Assembly: GCA_043810345.1 (NCBI GenBank)
Contig: JBDROF010000022.1
Coordinates: 1 to 64,000, forward strand
DNA from: QYOJ01 sp043810345
Lineage (GTDB): Bacteria; Bacteroidota; Bacteroidia; Bacteroidales; FEN-979
Direction of reading: 5' to 3'
DNA length: 64,000 nt
Below are positions 33,301-41,522 of this stretch, piece after piece. Position numbers and translations under genes: made by a program. Within the stretch, counting starts at the first letter, position 1. Each line of letters starts with the position of its first letter. The notes under the pieces are model-generated. The model was not told where the DNA came from and made no database searches. It saw only the letters and a program-made list of their open reading frames with translations.

Positions 33301-33840
33301 TTACATTTGGCCTTCCCGCAGCTTTTCCCGGCACTGGTGGCAAAGACTGGAACTTTTTTGATCAATATCTTCGACATATGTGCTGGACCGCATTACGCAG
33401 GTTGGAACATGGCAGTGGATCAATCCAAACGTATGACCAAGTTCGTGGATTACCTCTTTCTTGAACCGATCCCTCATCATCTCCTCATCCTTTTTCATTC
33501 CATACCGTTCATTGCTAAACCGGTACCACGATGCAATCCCCGTACGACCCTCCAGGTATGCCTGCCCGAAAATGTAGGTCAGAATAGGGATAAAGAGATC
33601 CACACTGAATAATCCGATGGTTTTTAACGAGTCGGAAGAGAACTTCGTATCCACCTCTTTCAATAAATTATTGCCATTGTATTGTCGTCGGGCAAAATCA
33701 TGAAAGTCACTCAAATCAAGATGCCCCTCTTTGATCTTCACCGGCAGAAGAAATTCACGTGAAACATTCTCTGCTATCATCTTCAGAAAATCCTTTTCGA
33801 AGTACCCAAAAGAAATCAATGTGATATGTTGCAGATTCAT
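33301..33840 (-). CDS. Archaemetzincin-like zinc protease (peptidase M54)
   Basis: About 179 residues from the ATG giving MNLQHITLISFGYF (start chosen because upstream residues overlap the regulator gene). The signature HELGHTFGLIHC-x4-CVM, followed ~18 residues later by CHQC, is the archaemetzincin arrangement HExxHxxGxxH-C-x4-C-x-M and CxxC: catalytic zinc plus a structural zinc site. The protein has no signal peptide and is cytosolic. Substrates are not known. It starts 17 bp after the sigma-54 activator ends and so belongs to the regulatory operon, an unusual partner for this family. Confidence 0.9.
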   Translation of the reverse strand: MNLQHITLISFGYFEKDFLKMIAENVSREFLLPVKIKEGHLDLSDFHDFARRQYNGNNLLKEVDTKFSSDSLKTIGLFSVDLFIPILTYIFGQAYLEGRTGIASWYRFSNERYGMKKDEEMMRDRFKKEVIHELGHTFGLIHCHVPTCVMRSSTYVEDIDQKSSSLCHQCREKLREGQM

Positions 33841-33857
33841 GTGATCAGCAATGATGT

Positions 33858-35198
33858 TTAATCTGCACGTTCTAATCCGTATTTTTTGATTTTCTTGTAA
33901 AGGGTCACCCGGTCCACTTTTAACGCTTTTGCTGAGCGTGATATATTCCAACGGTACTTCGTAAGGATTTGCTGAATATGGATTTTTTCATGATCATCAA
34001 GACTTTCCACGGAGTTGTCGATCACGGTTTTACCCAGCGGAAGATCTTTCAGGCGGATCTCCTTTCCGTTGCCAATCACAATAGCACGTTCAATCATATT
34101 TTCCAATTCACGAACATTTCCGGGGAAATCAAACTCTTCCAACCGTCTCAAAGCTGCGGAGTCGATGGGAATGGGAGGTTTGTTCATGGAAGTACAGTAT
34201 TTTTTAATGAAATAGTCCACGAGCAGGGGGATGTCCTCTGTTCGTTCCCGCAAGGGTGGAATATGAAGATTCACCACGTTCAGCCGGTAATAGAGGTCCT
34301 CCCGGAAGGTTCCTTTTTCCACCATGCTTTTCAAATCCCGGTTGGTGGCACAGATGACCCTGAAATCAGATCTGATTTCCTTATTTCCGCCTACTCGTAC
34401 AAAACTTTTTGACTCCAGAACCCGCAGTAGTTCTATCTGCATTTTAGGGGAAATGGTGGCAATTTCATCCAGGAAGATCGTACCCCCATCCGCCATTTCA
34501 AACCTCCCTTTACGATTATACATGGCTCCGGTAAAAGCTCCCTTTTCGTGCCCAAAAAGTTCACTCTCCAGTAAGCTTTCCGTCAACGCACCACAATGTA
34601 CACTCACAAGGGGAAAGAATTTGCGCTGAGAATTGGAATGGATCGCTTTGGCAATCAGCTCTTTCCCCGTACCACTCTCTCCTGTAATAATCACCGAGGA
34701 ATCCGACTGGGCTACGTGTTCAACCTGTTTAAGTACGTTCATCATCGGTTTACTGTTTCCAATCAGGTCCTCCACATTCTCCAATGAAATAACCTTCTCT
34801 TTCAGGGCTTCATTCTCCTCGGCCAGCTGGATCTGCTTGGAAGCATTCCTGATCAGATGCGACAAATCGTCGGGATCAAACGGTTTTGTTACATAATCAA
34901 ATGCCCCGTCTTTTAAGGCCTGGACAGCCGTATCCACCGTGGCAAATGCGGTCATGACAATCACAATAGAATCATGTTTCAGGGATTTTATTCTCCGGAG
35001 CATCTCCAATCCGTCCATGCCAGGCATTTTAATATCTGCCAGAATGATGTCGTAATAATCGGATTCCAGTATGGACAATGCTTTTTTTGCACTTTCTGCA
35101 CATTCGACGCGATAACCGTCTTCAATGAACCAGTTGTACAACGAATCTCTTACGGACTCTTCATCGTCAACAACTAATAATGAGATTTTTTTTGCCAT
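33858..35198 (-). CDS. Sigma-54-dependent response regulator (NtrC family)
   Basis: 446 residues: receiver domain 1-120 (VVDDEESVRDSLYNWF; phospho-acceptor Asp in YYDIILADIKMPGMDG; Lys in YVTKPFDPDD), AAA+ domain ~145-370 with Walker A GESGTGKELIAKAIH, the sigma-54-contacting loop HEKGAFTGA, and Walker B GGTIFLDEI, and a Fis-type HTH at the end (RSAKALKVDRVTLYKKIKKY). It should activate sigma-54 promoters when phosphorylated by the kinases encoded just upstream. The kinase stop and this ATG are 2 bp apart. Confidence 0.97.
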   Translation of the reverse strand: MAKKISLLVVDDEESVRDSLYNWFIEDGYRVECAESAKKALSILESDYYDIILADIKMPGMDGLEMLRRIKSLKHDSIVIVMTAFATVDTAVQALKDGAFDYVTKPFDPDDLSHLIRNASKQIQLAEENEALKEKVISLENVEDLIGNSKPMMNVLKQVEHVAQSDSSVIITGESGTGKELIAKAIHSNSQRKFFPLVSVHCGALTESLLESELFGHEKGAFTGAMYNRKGRFEMADGGTIFLDEIATISPKMQIELLRVLESKSFVRVGGNKEIRSDFRVICATNRDLKSMVEKGTFREDLYYRLNVVNLHIPPLRERTEDIPLLVDYFIKKYCTSMNKPPIPIDSAALRRLEEFDFPGNVRELENMIERAIVIGNGKEIRLKDLPLGKTVIDNSVESLDDHEKIHIQQILTKYRWNISRSAKALKVDRVTLYKKIKKYGLERAD

Positions 35199-35200
35199 AT

Positions 35201-36868
35201 TCAGTCTCCTTTATTCCTTATTACTGGTAACGTGATGGATATGGTGGTTCCCTTTCCAGGTTCTGATTTCACTTCAACTTTCCCTTTATGACTCTGCACA
35301 ATACCATGAACAATAGCCAGGCCCAGGCCAATTCCCCTGGCCCCCTGTTTTGTCGAAAAGAACGGCTCAAAAATATGCGGGATGTCTTCCGGGGAAATAC
35401 CTGATCCGTTATCAGTAATTTCCAGATTGATGTGCTCATCATCAGGGTTATTCGTGGTGATCGTGATTTCCCCGTTTTCCGATACCGCTTCGTAAGCGTT
35501 CACGAGGATGGCAACACAAGCCTGTTTGATCTGGTTTGGACAGCAATAGATCTCCTCTCTTTTCGCAACGAAATCCTTTAAAAAACTGGCGTTAGCAATG
35601 ACGATCGGGTGGGACATCAGATCATAGGTTTCATGTAATATTTCATGCAGATGGCATACTTCGAAATCATCCTGATCTTTTCTTGAAAAATCCAGTAATC
35701 CCTTTACAATATCTCCACATCGCTTTGTTTCAACTTCAATCAGTTTCAAATGTTTCAGGATCGTCGCCTTTTTATTGGCGTCCCATTTATCGTTCATTAC
35801 CTGTTTATGTACGAGTTTAGTATAAATCAAAATGCCTGACAGGGGATTATTGATCTCATGCGCCACCGATAGGGATAATTTTCCAAGGGAAGCTATTTTC
35901 TCAATTTGTATCAATTCCGCCTGGGCTTTTCCCAGCTCTTCAGACTTTTTCTGGACTTTATATTCCAGCTGTTGCGACCAGTTGTGCAACTCTTTTGTAG
36001 CCGATTGCAGTTTGTCAAGCATATTGTTAAATGCATAGGAAACCATCTTCAGATCGTCCAGTTGATTGGATTGGACATCCAACCGTTTACTGGTATCCCC
36101 GTTTGCCACAGCTTCACTGGCTTCAATGATGGCAGTTAATGGTTTCTTGATTTTTTTTCTCGTAAAGATGATGATGATCAATAAAAGTAAAAGTGTGGAC
36201 AGGGTTGCCAAGATGTAAGACTTTTCAAGTCCCGCATCAAGTTCTTCCAACGGGATTTTGATCACAAAATAACCAAGCACATCATCACTTGGCTTATGTG
36301 CATGACAGGAACTTTGATAGCAGGATGGTTCATTTAAGATAGGAGCCCTGATCAAAAGATGTCTGCAGTTGTCCTTTTTCTTATTCATCTTGCATTCACT
36401 ATCGATATCCACGATTCTGATCCCCTTCTCTGTTCTGGGAAACAGTACATTTATATTCGAATGGCAATCTTTGCAATTCGGATTGTTGTGATCCGCATAA
36501 TCGTCTGAGAAGGATGAATAAACGAGGTTATCCTCTTCATCATACATATTCACATCCTTGATCCCAGGCATCTTATTGATGATGTTCAACATATTTTGCA
36601 ATGCCATTTTATCGTTTTCGAGCATGGATTGATAAAGTGCTCCTTCCACGAGAAGACCTACATTATTACCGCTCCTCTGAATGACACTTTTCATATATTC
36701 CTCGTTGATCGACTTGAAGATGATCCCGAACGATATAAACAGAAAAAGAGCCAGTACCGTAATGATATAAACAACCTGACCATAAATCGATGACCGGAAT
36801 TTATGAATTCTCGAAGTCAATGAATTTGTCCGGTCAGGTTTACGGATTGTACGATTGAACCAAGTCAT
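35201..36868 (-). CDS. Histidine kinase with periplasmic haem-c motif domain (second copy)
   Basis: 555 residues. Membrane helices at ~30-52 and ~218-236 flank a periplasmic domain of about 165 residues with NPNCKDCHSN (CxxCH, residues 132-136), SECKM (159), CRH (168) and SCYQSSCHAH (C-x4-CH, 183-189). Haem c attachment is the direct implication, with perhaps two haems. After HAMP (~238-290) and a coiled coil comes the kinase core: SVAHEINNPLSGI (His 337), NQIKQACVAILVNAYEA (N box) and DNGSGISPED, GIGLGLAIVHGIV (G boxes). It overlaps the first kinase by one base (TAATG) and precedes the NtrC-type regulator. It is probably a redox or ligand sensor. Confidence 0.93.
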   Translation of the reverse strand: MTWFNRTIRKPDRTNSLTSRIHKFRSSIYGQVVYIITVLALFLFISFGIIFKSINEEYMKSVIQRSGNNVGLLVEGALYQSMLENDKMALQNMLNIINKMPGIKDVNMYDEEDNLVYSSFSDDYADHNNPNCKDCHSNINVLFPRTEKGIRIVDIDSECKMNKKKDNCRHLLIRAPILNEPSCYQSSCHAHKPSDDVLGYFVIKIPLEELDAGLEKSYILATLSTLLLLLIIIIFTRKKIKKPLTAIIEASEAVANGDTSKRLDVQSNQLDDLKMVSYAFNNMLDKLQSATKELHNWSQQLEYKVQKKSEELGKAQAELIQIEKIASLGKLSLSVAHEINNPLSGILIYTKLVHKQVMNDKWDANKKATILKHLKLIEVETKRCGDIVKGLLDFSRKDQDDFEVCHLHEILHETYDLMSHPIVIANASFLKDFVAKREEIYCCPNQIKQACVAILVNAYEAVSENGEITITTNNPDDEHINLEITDNGSGISPEDIPHIFEPFFSTKQGARGIGLGLAIVHGIVQSHKGKVEVKSEPGKGTTISITLPVIRNKGD

Positions 36869-38550
36869 TATTCTTTTCTTTCATTCAATATCAACGGGAG
36901 GGTAATCGAAACAGCGGTACCTTTCCCCAGTTCTGATTTCACTTCAATATGCCCGTCGTGGCTTTTCACGATGCCGTGCACAATGGCCAACCCCAAACCA
37001 ATGCCACTTCCGCCTTGCTTGGTGGAAAAGAAGGGTTCCAATATATGCGGGATGTCTTCCGGGGCAACGCCTAACCCGTTATCAATGATCTCCAGTTTTA
37101 CATATTTGTCGTTCGGATTAGAGGTTCTTAAAATAATCTCTCCGTTTTCCAACACAGCTTCAGAGGCATTGACAAGAATGGCCACACACGCCTGTTTGAT
37201 CTGGTTCGCGCTGCAGTTAATCAAATCCGTCATGGCATCCAATTCCTTGATAAAATGAATGTTGGCAATTTTAATAGGATGTGCCATTAAATCATAGGTT
37301 TCCTGCAAAATCTCATGAAGGTGCCTGGAGTGGAAATCATTTTGATCTGTTCTTGAAAAATCCAATAAGCCTTTGACGATATCTCCACACCGTTTTGTTT
37401 CCGTTTCAATGAGTTTCAAATGTTTAAGAATAGACTCCTTTTTGGTGGTTTCCAGATCCAGGTTGTTTAGTTGTTTATAGGCCAGCTTTGAGTAAGTCAG
37501 GATTCCCGAAAGAGGATTGTTGATCTCATGGGCAACGGATAAGGATAACCTTCCGAGAGATGCTATCCGCTCAATTTGTATCAGTTCATTTTGAGCTTCC
37601 CCTAATTCTTCTGTCTTTTTCTGCACTTTGTATTCAAGCTGCTGGGACCAGTTTTGTAATTCAACCGTAGCTGCTTGCAGGTTGTCAAGCATGTCGTTAA
37701 ACGCATGAGAAACCATTCGCATATCGTCCAGTTCATTGTCCCTTATTTTCAACCTGGTACTCTTGTCTCCTTTGGTGACAGCTTCACTGGCTTTGATAAT
37801 GGCGGTCAAAGGTTTTTTAATATTTTTTCTGGTAAAGAGGATTAAAAAGGATACCAGCACCAGGGTCATCAATATGGCTAGCAGGAGAAAATCCCTCAAT
37901 GATTTGCTCAGAGCAGCATCCAGGTTTTCCAGTGGGATTCTGATGACGAGTGATCCGAGTACGTCATCACCAGCTTGATGAGCATGACACGAACTCTCGT
38001 AGCAGGATTTTTGATTCAGAATTGGTGATCTGATCAGCAGATGCCTGCAACTGGTGTCTCGCTGACTCATCTTACATTCGCTATCGATGTCGATGATTCG
38101 ATACGATTTCTCTGTTCTGGGAAACATCTTCGCCAGATCCGCATGACAATGGGTACAATTCGGATTGTTGTGACCGATTTCGTCATCAGAAAAGGAGGAG
38201 TAAACAAGGTTGTTCTCTTCATCATACATATTCACATCATCGATACCTGGCATGGTATTGATGATATCCATGGTGCTCCGCAGTGCCTCTTTGTCATTCT
38301 CAAGCATAGAGCGATACAACGCTCCTTCAACCAGGAGGCCGATATTGGTTCCACTCTGACGAACCACACTTCTCATGTACTCCTCGTTAACCGATCTGAA
38401 GATGATCCAAAACGCTACAAACAAAAAGACGGACAAGATCGTAATGACATAGATCACGCGACTGTATACAGACGAACGGAACCTCATGTACTTAATCAGG
38501 ATTGAGATCCATGGCCTGTTTCTACGTAATATATTCTTAAACGATGCCAT
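36868..38550 (-). CDS. Histidine kinase with periplasmic haem-c motif domain (first copy)
   Basis: 560 residues, a paralogue of the following kinase along its whole length and in the same register: NPNCTHCHAD at 132-136, SECKM at 159, CRH at 168, SCYESSCHAH at 183-189, phospho-acceptor His in SVAHEINNPLSGI near 337. Divergence is concentrated in the N-terminus and the kinase linker. Two such sensors before one sigma-54 regulator could form heterodimers or respond to different redox signals. It starts after a hairpin terminator that separates it from the GcvH-like gene, so the regulatory genes probably have their own promoter in 38551-38602, where I see no clear -7 box. Confidence 0.93.
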   Translation of the reverse strand: MASFKNILRRNRPWISILIKYMRFRSSVYSRVIYVITILSVFLFVAFWIIFRSVNEEYMRSVVRQSGTNIGLLVEGALYRSMLENDKEALRSTMDIINTMPGIDDVNMYDEENNLVYSSFSDDEIGHNNPNCTHCHADLAKMFPRTEKSYRIIDIDSECKMSQRDTSCRHLLIRSPILNQKSCYESSCHAHQAGDDVLGSLVIRIPLENLDAALSKSLRDFLLLAILMTLVLVSFLILFTRKNIKKPLTAIIKASEAVTKGDKSTRLKIRDNELDDMRMVSHAFNDMLDNLQAATVELQNWSQQLEYKVQKKTEELGEAQNELIQIERIASLGRLSLSVAHEINNPLSGILTYSKLAYKQLNNLDLETTKKESILKHLKLIETETKRCGDIVKGLLDFSRTDQNDFHSRHLHEILQETYDLMAHPIKIANIHFIKELDAMTDLINCSANQIKQACVAILVNASEAVLENGEIILRTSNPNDKYVKLEIIDNGLGVAPEDIPHILEPFFSTKQGGSGIGLGLAIVHGIVKSHDGHIEVKSELGKGTAVSITLPLILNERKE

Positions 38551-38602
38551 TGTCAGATAATCGAATCAGTTAACTGGCTGCCAAAACAGCCTGTTAAGAT
38601 AG

Positions 38603-38628
38603 AAAAAAATGGTGATAACTCACCATTT
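38603..38628 (-). terminator. Rho-independent terminator between the electron-transfer and sensor operons
   Basis: On the minus strand a perfect 9-bp stem (AAATGGTGA and TCACCATTT, 4-nt loop GTTA) ends in a run of T residues, 13 bp after the GcvH-like gene stop. Confidence 0.75.
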
Positions 38629-38640
38629 ATATTCTGTTGT

Positions 38641-39360
38641 TCAAGAAGTATGATCCAGAAAATCTTTCTGGAACTCCTCCCATATCTCAATGGGCAGATG
38701 CGAAAGGGTGTTGTCCCGGAGTTCACCTCCATCCTGCAATGCCACCAAGGCAGGTTCGGATGAATGCTTTTTCATCGACACAGCAAGAAAATCCTTAAAC
38801 CTTTCCAATTCTTTCAGCGACCAGTTTGTAGCCTTCTCTGCCAGGTAATAGGAGTTTGTTTCGGCTACCCAGTTTGAGGGTTGTATTTTATAAATCCACC
38901 CTTCCTTAAAAGGATCCTCATTCAGGAGTTCAGGACTTTCGCTAAGTTCTGAGTTCGCATCCAGGATCGTTCCTGAAATGGGTGAGAATACCCTGAGATG
39001 CTTACCATCCTGTTGAATCTCCGTCAGCAATTCTCCTTTCCTGATGATTTCGCCCGGGGATTTAAGGTTACTGAACCGGACCTCACCCGTTATATGCTGC
39101 AGGAGGTCATCCATTCCCACCCTGGCAGCTCCCGACACTTCCAGATGCGTCCAGGTATGGTTTTTACTGAAAAACAGTCCCTGGGGTATTCTTAACACAT
39201 TGGCTGTAAGATTCCCGATCGCTTGTTGAATCTGTTTGCCAAGCTTAATCTGTTTGGTTGACAGTTGCCAGAAAACGATCAGGATTACCAGGTAACCGAT
39301 GACAAACAGGTACTCTAAACCTTTTGTATCGAAAATATCTATTCTACTGAAGCCTTCCAT
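38641..39360 (-). CDS. Membrane-anchored GcvH-like protein
   Basis: 239 residues: a membrane helix (LFVIGYLVILIVFWQL, ~18-33) and then a GcvH-like domain at ~62-170 that aligns with E. coli GcvH without gaps (FSKNHTWTHL, RVGMDDLLQHITGEV, SPISGTI, PELLNEDPFKEGWIYKI). At the lipoyl-lysine position it has Gly, with a Lys directly after (QQDGKHL). A C-terminal tail (FKDFLAVSMKK, ALVALQDGGEL, WEEFQKDF) is shared with the fused protein encoded at 41523. The gene overlaps the HybB-like gene by 22 bp. It probably works as a scaffold or carrier for the redox proteins on the periplasmic or cytoplasmic face; side not determined. Confidence 0.85.
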   Translation of the reverse strand: MEGFSRIDIFDTKGLEYLFVIGYLVILIVFWQLSTKQIKLGKQIQQAIGNLTANVLRIPQGLFFSKNHTWTHLEVSGAARVGMDDLLQHITGEVRFSNLKSPGEIIRKGELLTEIQQDGKHLRVFSPISGTILDANSELSESPELLNEDPFKEGWIYKIQPSNWVAETNSYYLAEKATNWSLKELERFKDFLAVSMKKHSSEPALVALQDGGELRDNTLSHLPIEIWEEFQKDFLDHTS

Positions 39361-40604
39361 GTTTTACTCCTTTCTTCTTGTTGAATGGTTGATTTATTTT
39401 GCTTTTTTCCGCTCACCCACCCGGGTGATTCCCGATACACCGGCATTCTTCTGACGATCCAGCGAAACACCAGAATCTGCAGAAAGATGACGGCCATACT
39501 CACGACAATCTCCTTCCAGGTGGGATAATGGAATGTTTTGTCGTACCATTGATAAGCGATCATCGAAATATTCAGGCGGTTCAATATAATTCCTATGATA
39601 GTCATGATCGCAGCTGTCCGGATCAACAGTATGTTCCGACGGTTGTAACCAAACATAAAGATGATGCAGGGAACCACCACTAAACCAACAACCTCCACAA
39701 GGTACCATGCCCCCCATGAAGTGTTGAGATAGACGCTATTTTTGCCATGTATGAAAACCAATACAGTCATAAATAGATAGACAAACATGGTCACGCCACA
39801 TACCCTGGCTAAACTCATCAGGATACTCCTGTGGGAACTTTTGAACTCAAATGCCATGTCGTGTTTGAACACCCGCTGGTTGATCGTCTCCATGATGATC
39901 ACCAGGGAAAGACCGGCGAAGATGCTGGAAATGAAGAACAGGATCGGGATAAACTCCGAGTACCACAAGGGGTGGATCTTTGGCTTTGCCATTAAAAAAA
40001 GTGCTCCGAGTCCGGATTGATGTAACGTGGAAAGTGCGATTCCAAATATCACTACGGCTAGTGTCAGAGAAAGAAAAAATTTCCGCTGCCGTTTCAGGGA
40101 AGCCCACTCCGTGATCGTAGGGCAGAACTCTATGAATAGCGAGATCATATAAAGAATAAAATGCCAGGCCACCAGGAATAGGACAGAACTGATCCCAAAC
40201 GAGTTGCCAATGATCGGATTGATCACCTTCCAGGGACGTCCAAGGTCCAGTAACAGTGCGCCGGCGTAAAAGATATAGGCCAGGAGGGCGTAGAGCACCG
40301 TAGCCCTTACAATCGGTCGGTACTTCTCCATCCCTACAATGTATACCATGAATGTTACCACAAAGGCTCCTCCGGCAAACGCCACACCGGTGATGACATT
40401 GAAATTGATCCACAGCCCCCACGGCATCTCCTGGGAGGCATGAATCACGGAACCCAGGCCATCTTTGAAACGGATAAAGAGTATCCATGCCGCTACAAGA
40501 ATGGTGATTCCGGCAATGACATTGAACGGGGTGATGATCTTCCCCTTTGGTTTCAATTCATGCATCATGAATTTAAAAAACCCTGTGTGTTGTTCGTTGC
40601 TCAT
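39339..40604 (-). CDS. HybB/NrfD-family membrane subunit (quinone-linked)
   Basis: 421 residues with about ten membrane helices. QEMPWGLWINFNVITGVAFAGG and YAGALLLDLGRPW are HybB-type features of the NrfD/PsrC superfamily, which exchange electrons between a periplasmic iron-sulfur partner and the quinone pool. It starts in a 4-bp overlap (ATGA) with the HybA-like gene, the order found in hydrogenase-2 operons, and runs 22 bp into the GcvH-like gene. No hydrogenase, molybdopterin or multihaem catalytic subunit is encoded in the cluster, so the electron donor or acceptor remains open. Confidence 0.93.
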   Translation of the reverse strand: MSNEQHTGFFKFMMHELKPKGKIITPFNVIAGITILVAAWILFIRFKDGLGSVIHASQEMPWGLWINFNVITGVAFAGGAFVVTFMVYIVGMEKYRPIVRATVLYALLAYIFYAGALLLDLGRPWKVINPIIGNSFGISSVLFLVAWHFILYMISLFIEFCPTITEWASLKRQRKFFLSLTLAVVIFGIALSTLHQSGLGALFLMAKPKIHPLWYSEFIPILFFISSIFAGLSLVIIMETINQRVFKHDMAFEFKSSHRSILMSLARVCGVTMFVYLFMTVLVFIHGKNSVYLNTSWGAWYLVEVVGLVVVPCIIFMFGYNRRNILLIRTAAIMTIIGIILNRLNISMIAYQWYDKTFHYPTWKEIVVSMAVIFLQILVFRWIVRRMPVYRESPGWVSGKKQNKSTIQQEERSKTWKASVE

Positions 40605-41476
40605 GATTGCTCCTCCTTCTCTTTCTGAATTCGTTTTTTTCGCTCAAAAAATGAATTGTTCAGGCCGAGCAAAAACGCCGGCCACAGAATCAGAACGGCA
40701 GGAACCGAATAGAGGAATGTCTTGTTATATTCAGGATATGCCTTGGTTCCAAGATCTTTCCTGAGTCCCAGTTCCTCAAAGGGTACGGAGGCAATATATA
40801 GCAAGCTTGTTCCGCCCACTTCATGCTCTCCGTAAATGGCATGATTGTATTTCTCCGGTTCAGCGTAGATCCGGGTCCTGGCGATCTCGATCAGGTCTCT
40901 TCTCTTGCCGAACAGGAGCGCTTCCGGCGGACAAACATCCACACAGGCAGGTTTCTGACCTTCCAGAAGAAGCTCATAGCACATCCGGCATTTTTGGATC
41001 TTCGGATTCGGGTTGTTGTATTCAAATTTTGGCATATCAAACGGACAGGAGATCATGCAGGACCGGCAGCCCATGCATTTATCTTCCCGCCAGATAACCG
41101 GACCTTCATCCGTCTTTAGCATAGCTTTGGTAAGGCAGGCGGATGCACAGGCAGGTTCATTGCAATGATTGCACGATGTCCGGATAAACTGCTCTCCCTT
41201 GGAGGTGTTGTAACAATTCATCACGACACGACGTGTATCATTCGTTTTGTTAATGACTCCCGGTTCCGTTGCTTCCGTAGGAAATGGTAATTCATACTGT
41301 TCAGCACAGGCAAATTCGCAACTTTGACAGCCTATGCAAAGCGTCGAATCATATAAGATTCCGCTGAATTCAGTATCACTCTTGTCGTCCAGTGAAGCAC
41401 CAAAGCTCTTGCCCACCGTCAGAGTGACCCCTGCGAGTCCCAGGGTTTTTAAAAAGCCTCGTCGATCAATACCCAT
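40601..41476 (-). CDS. HybA-like periplasmic four-cluster ferredoxin (Tat substrate)
   Basis: 291 residues. The Tat signal DRRGFLKTLGLAGVTLTVG is followed by four cysteine groups: CIGCQSCEFAC, CNHCNEPACASAC, CMGCRSCMISC and CRMCYELLLEGQKPACVDVC, enough for four [4Fe-4S] clusters. A C-terminal helix (SVPAVLILWPAFLLGL) anchors it to the membrane as in HybA. It should relay electrons to the HybB-like protein encoded by the next gene, with which it overlaps by 4 bp. It starts 46 bp after the binding-protein/GcvH fusion. Confidence 0.95.
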   Translation of the reverse strand: MGIDRRGFLKTLGLAGVTLTVGKSFGASLDDKSDTEFSGILYDSTLCIGCQSCEFACAEQYELPFPTEATEPGVINKTNDTRRVVMNCYNTSKGEQFIRTSCNHCNEPACASACLTKAMLKTDEGPVIWREDKCMGCRSCMISCPFDMPKFEYNNPNPKIQKCRMCYELLLEGQKPACVDVCPPEALLFGKRRDLIEIARTRIYAEPEKYNHAIYGEHEVGGTSLLYIASVPFEELGLRKDLGTKAYPEYNKTFLYSVPAVLILWPAFLLGLNNSFFERKKRIQKEKEEQS

Positions 41477-41522
41477 AATATCAGATTTTAGTTATTGATG
41501 AAAACATTAGTTTTAATTGTTT

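Noticed and set aside
33280..33612. 110-codon + strand ORF
   Set aside because: Covers the antisense of the archaemetzincin zinc motif; no independent support.
38551..38602. TGGCAGC element as a second sigma-54 promoter before the kinase genes
   Set aside because: No TTGC at the required -12 spacing; only a short inverted repeat (GGCTG/CAGCC) is present.
38641..39360. GcvH of the glycine cleavage system
   Set aside because: Lipoyl-lysine position is Gly, the protein is membrane-anchored, and the genes around it are redox and regulatory, not gcvP or gcvT.
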